Shown here one piece after another: positions 60,721-64,000 of a stretch of 64,000 bases of DNA (position 1 is the first letter of the stretch; each line of letters opens with the position of its first letter). Source of the DNA: Prevotella sp. (lineage in GTDB: Bacteria; Bacteroidota; Bacteroidia; Bacteroidales; Bacteroidaceae); the NCBI GenBank assembly GCA_017617615.1, contig JAFZVV010000009.1, positions 124,001 through 188,000 on the forward strand, written 5' to 3'. Below the pieces are notes generated by a model. The model did no database searches and had not been told where the DNA came from. It saw only the letters and a program-made list of their open reading frames with translations. Made by a program: the position numbers and the translations under genes.

Positions 60721-62238
60721 TCACCCTAGCACCTCGATGGCTCTCCGCAGGCGGCGAACCGTCTCTTCCTTGCCAAGGAATGCCGAGATATCAAACATCC
60801 CCGGACCTTTCCCTATACCCACCAAAGCCAGTCGGAAGGCATTCATCACATCGCCCAGTTTATAGCCTTTACGTTCTACCCACGACATCACCTCACGTTC
60901 CTGATTCTCGAGCGAAAAGTCATCGAGCGCGTTGAGCAGGTCAGCCAATTCACCCATCACCTGAGCCGAATCGGCCTTCCAGCGCTTGCGCACCGTCTTC
61001 TCGTCATATTCTGTCGGTGGGATGAAGAAAAACGAGCAAAGCGGCCACAGTTCCTTGATGAAGCTCACACGGTCTTTCATCATCGCCACCACTTCCACGA
61101 TGCGCGACATGGGTTCATCGATGCCATTTCCCGCCACGATGGGGGCAAACAACTTCGCCACCTCCTCGTTGCTCTTATGCAACATGTACTCGTGGTTGAA
61201 CCAGATGCCTTTCTGGTAGTCAAAACGGGCGCCCGACTTCGAGCATTTCGACAAGTCGAAATACCTCACCAGTTCATCGAGCGTGAACAGTTCCTGGTCG
61301 GTGCCGGGATTCCAGCCCAACAACGCAAGGAAATTGACCACGGCCTCGGGGAAATAGCCACTCTCGCGGAAACCGGAGGCCACGTCACCCGTCTTGGGGT
61401 CATGCCATTCGAGAGGGAACACCGGGAACCCAAGCCGGTCGCCGTCGCGCTTCGACAGTTTTCCCTTTCCCTCGGGCTTGAGAAGCAAGGGCAAGTGGGC
61501 GAACCTGGGCATGGTGCTCTCCCAGCCCAATGCACGGTAGAGCAACACATGCAGCGGTGAACTGGGCAACCATTCCTCACCGCGAATCACATGGGTAATC
61601 TCCATCAGATGGTCGTCGACGATATTGGCCAGATGATAAGTAGGCAGCTCGTCGGCACTCTTGAAGAGTACCTTGTCGTCTACCACGTCGCTCATGATTT
61701 TCACGTCGCCACGGATCATGTCGTTGATATGCACCTCTTCGCCAGGCTCCACCTTGAAACGCACCACATACTGAGCGCCCTCGTCGATAAGTGCCTGTAC
61801 TTCAGCCTCTGGCATGGTGAGCGAGTTGCGCATCATGCCACGGCTCCTGGCATCATACTGGAAATTGGGTATCTCGGCACGCTTGGCCTCCAACTCCGCC
61901 GCCGTGTCGAAAGCGATGTAGGCCTTGCCGTCTTCGAGCAACTGGTCTACATAACGCCTGTATATCTTGCGGCGCTCACTCTGGCGGTATGGGCCATAGT
62001 CGCCTCCCATCGACACGCCCTCGTCGAACTTGATGCCCAGCCAGGCAAACGACTCGAGGATATAGTCTTCGGCACCTGGCACGAAACGGCTGGAGTCGGT
62101 GTCCTCTATCCTGAGCACCAGGCTGCCTCCATGTTGCCGGGCAAACAAATAGTTAAATAAAGCCGTGCGTACACCGCCAATATGTAATGGTCCGGTTGGA
62201 CTTGGTGCAAAGCGCACCCTAACTTTTCTTACTGTCAT
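60721..62238 (-). CDS. gltX: Glutamyl-tRNA synthetase
   Basis: 505 aa from ATG 62238 ([20 protein letters not shown]); upstream starts lie before the promoter. Class I signatures H-I-G-G (19-22) and K-L-S-K-R (about 250) are intact, followed by the helical anticodon-binding domain. Charges tRNA-Glu; whether it also charges tRNA-Gln cannot be told. First gene of a gltX-waaA pair. Confidence 0.97.
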   Translation of the reverse strand: MTVRKVRVRFAPSPTGPLHIGGVRTALFNYLFARQHGGSLVLRIEDTDSSRFVPGAEDYILESFAWLGIKFDEGVSMGGDYGPYRQSERRKIYRRYVDQLLEDGKAYIAFDTAAELEAKRAEIPNFQYDARSRGMMRNSLTMPEAEVQALIDEGAQYVVRFKVEPGEEVHINDMIRGDVKIMSDVVDDKVLFKSADELPTYHLANIVDDHLMEITHVIRGEEWLPSSPLHVLLYRALGWESTMPRFAHLPLLLKPEGKGKLSKRDGDRLGFPVFPLEWHDPKTGDVASGFRESGYFPEAVVNFLALLGWNPGTDQELFTLDELVRYFDLSKCSKSGARFDYQKGIWFNHEYMLHKSNEEVAKLFAPIVAGNGIDEPMSRIVEVVAMMKDRVSFIKELWPLCSFFFIPPTEYDEKTVRKRWKADSAQVMGELADLLNALDDFSLENQEREVMSWVERKGYKLGDVMNAFRLALVGIGKGPGMFDISAFLGKEETVRRLRRAIEVLG

Positions 62239-62255
62239 GATTAACCAATTTTCTG

Positions 62256-62288
62256 CAAAATTACTCTTTTTTTTCGAAACCATGCAAT
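62256..62288 (-). promoter_or_regulatory. Predicted promoter of gltX
   Basis: Minus-strand ATTG, 21 bases, TAATTTTG. One mismatch in the -33 element. The predicted leader is only about 10 bases. Between 62289 and 62417 only a weak plus-strand -7-like TATTTTCG is seen. Confidence 0.5.
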
Positions 62289-62417
62289 TTGTCACCCTAT
62301 TTCATCCTTTTATACCCACAGAACCCACCTTGGGCACATCTATGGATAATAAAATCGTGAATATCCTCCCCAATTCAGTTTTTTTTTGTATTTTCGCCAG
62401 GTAAAACCGTCACGACC

Positions 62418-64000
62418 ATGGCAATCAACAATAAAAAAGACAACAACCTCCTGGAAATATTCACCCGCACCATATTGGTGCTGGTATCAACGGCATTAAT
62501 CGTATGGGCCTTGCCCGGACAGACAGAATTGCGCCTCAACTACGAAATAGGGCGCCCATGGATAGGCAGCGCGCTGATAGCCGACTTCAACTACGACGTC
62601 TTGCGTGCCGACAGCACCATCACGAGAGAGAAGGAAGAAATCACGAGAAGTTTCGTTCCCTTCTATGTGCTCGACGACAAGGTGGAACAAAGAGCCATCG
62701 ATGATTTCTGCAACAACTTCACCGAGGAGAACGTCGGTTCGCTCTTTACCTATAAAGACCAAATTGTGCGTCGCCTGCACTTTCTCTACAGTCAGCCCAT
62801 CATGAGTGCCGCCGACTACAATAGCATCTTCGATGCCGACTCATCGGCAGTCATCAGGGTGTCGAAAGACAAGGAGGCGAACCGTTTGCGTATAGACAAT
62901 GTCCTGTCCGAATCCAAAGCTCACGAGATGCTGTTCTTCGACGATGACCTTAGCGAGCACAAGTCGCAACTCAACAAGTTCAACATGGACTACTACATCC
63001 GTCCGAACATCAAGTATGACAAGGTACGAAGCGAGTTGGAACTGGAGCAGTTGCTGAGCAACGTCGCCACAGGAATAGGCAAGAAAGTGGAGAAAGGCGA
63101 GAAAATCATCGACCGCGGCGAAATCGTCACCGACACTGTTGCCCTGAAAATCGACTCGATGCTGAAAGCACTCAACGGCGACCAAGCCAAGGACAACAAG
63201 TTCCTGCTGGGCCATACCATGGGCCAGTCGCTCTACGTACTGATGTTCATCACATTGTTTACTTGTTACCTTATCATCTTCAGGAAGAACTACTTCAACA
63301 AGCCCCGCAATATCCTCATGCTCTATGCCATGATCATCATCTTCCCCATCATGGTATCCTTCCTCGCCCGGCAAAACCTCCTGAGCGTCTACCTCCTGCC
63401 TCTGGCCATGGTGCCCATGCTCTCGCAGGTGTTCCTCGACTCCCGCACCGCGTTCATCACCCATGTGTGCGTGACCATGGTGTCGGCACTGGCCGTCAGC
63501 GACCGTTTCGAATTCATTGCCATACAGATAGTGGCGGGCCTGACAGCCATCTTCGCCCTGAGCGACATGTCGAAGCGTGCCCATCTGTTCAAGGCTGTCA
63601 TATTGGTCTTCGTCTGCAGTTCCATCACGCATTTAGCCCTGCAACTCATCCAGACAGGCGAGGCGCATCTTCACGACAAGACCTATATGGTGTTCTTCCT
63701 CAACGGCATCCTGCTGCTGCTCACCTATCCGCTGATGTACGTCATCGAAAATGCTTTCGGGTTCACGTCGAACATCACGCTCTTCGAACTCTCCGACACC
63801 AACAAAGACTTGCTCCGACGCCTGAGCGAGGTAGCACCCGGCACCTTCCAGCATTCCATCACCGTGGGCAATCTGGCCTCCGAGATAGCCAACCGCATCA
63901 ATGCCAACGGACTGCTCGTGCGTACAGGCGCCCTCTACCATGACATCGGCAAGATGGCCAACCCCGTGTTCTTCACCGAGAACCAAGCCAACGTGAACCC
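62418..64000 (+). CDS. 7TM-HD family phosphohydrolase (PgpH-like), truncated by window end
   Basis: Start ATG 62418 (MAINNKKDNNLLEIF); about 527 codons are present. Order: a cytoplasmic N-terminus, one transmembrane helix (about 17-33), a roughly 230-residue extracytoplasmic region, then about seven transmembrane helices (from about residue 275), and the beginning of a cytoplasmic HD domain ending with Y-H-D-I-G-K-M (metal-binding His-Asp). Firmicute homologues (PgpH) hydrolyse cyclic di-AMP. The catalytic rest lies beyond the window. Confidence 0.9.
   Translation, partial: MAINNKKDNNLLEIFTRTILVLVSTALIVWALPGQTELRLNYEIGRPWIGSALIADFNYDVLRADSTITREKEEITRSFVPFYVLDDKVEQRAIDDFCNNFTEENVGSLFTYKDQIVRRLHFLYSQPIMSAADYNSIFDADSSAVIRVSKDKEANRLRIDNVLSESKAHEMLFFDDDLSEHKSQLNKFNMDYYIRPNIKYDKVRSELELEQLLSNVATGIGKKVEKGEKIIDRGEIVTDTVALKIDSMLKALNGDQAKDNKFLLGHTMGQSLYVLMFITLFTCYLIIFRKNYFNKPRNILMLYAMIIIFPIMVSFLARQNLLSVYLLPLAMVPMLSQVFLDSRTAFITHVCVTMVSALAVSDRFEFIAIQIVAGLTAIFALSDMSKRAHLFKAVILVFVCSSITHLALQLIQTGEAHLHDKTYMVFFLNGILLLLTYPLMYVIENAFGFTSNITLFELSDTNKDLLRRLSEVAPGTFQHSITVGNLASEIANRINANGLLVRTGALYHDIGKMANPVFFTENQANVN

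Noticed and set aside
62841..63632. 263-codon open frame on the minus strand
   Set aside because: Opposite the 7TM-HD gene, whose domain order is clear; the translation is low-complexity and His/Glu/Asp-rich, typical of an antisense frame.

Overview
The window looks like a chromosome segment of a Bacteroidales bacterium, most likely a Prevotella-type organism. Support comes from the gene order (rpsU-xerC-hpf-tRNAs-tuf-tRNA(Trp)-secE-nusG-rplKAJL-rpoBC, then rpsL-rpsG-fusA-S10/spc/alpha), from Bacteroidetes promoters of the form TTTG-N19-21-TAnnTTTG, and from families typical of the group (C10 peptidase with Spi propeptide and dockerin, DUF3467, TPR/AraC membrane regulators). No rRNA genes, CRISPR arrays, insertion sequences or phage genes were seen.

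Layout. 1-3.5 kb: the start of an aquaporin gene behind a perfect 20-bp palindrome, then a large secreted C10 cysteine protease. 3.9-10.9 kb: a six-gene minus-strand operon (SpoIIM-like protein, multi-pass membrane protein, DUF4129, DUF4350, MoxR ATPase, DUF58) divergent from an RDD-family membrane gene. 11.3-16.8 kb: a receiver/ATP-grasp fusion related to PEP synthase, NADP-type glutamate dehydrogenase, and a glycine-zipper lipoprotein. 17-35.2 kb: one very long minus-strand run from rpsL to rplQ. It holds S12, S7, EF-G, the S10 and spc clusters, secY, map, infA, L36 and the alpha operon, and ends in two hairpins. 35.4-48.8 kb: DUF3467, rpoC, rpoB, L7/L12, L10, L1, L11, nusG, secE, tRNA-Trp, EF-Tu and four more tRNAs. 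48.9-50.4 kb: hpf, xerC and rpsU. 50.8-53.6 kb: an accessory island with a membrane-anchored TPR/AraC regulator and a small Cys-rich protein of unknown function. 53.6-64 kb: aminopeptidase P, malate dehydrogenase, a DUF3737-malY-gamma carbonic anhydrase operon, Kdo transferase, glutamyl-tRNA synthetase and the start of a 7TM-HD phosphodiesterase.

The most interesting signal is a 157-bp cassette present twice (3694-3850 and 10992-11148), each time downstream of a minus-strand gene. Read on the minus strand, each copy has an FNR-type box (TTGAT-N4-ATCAA), a full Bacteroidetes promoter, a transcribed region of about 62 nt, and a hairpin with seven Ts. The five differences between copies all fall outside the box, the two promoter elements and the RNA, so this looks like a small-RNA gene family under CRP/FNR-type control. 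The second most interesting region is the TPR/AraC regulator with its neighbouring YC-x-x-C peptide gene, separated by AT-rich DNA that carries two TGTCA-type palindromes.
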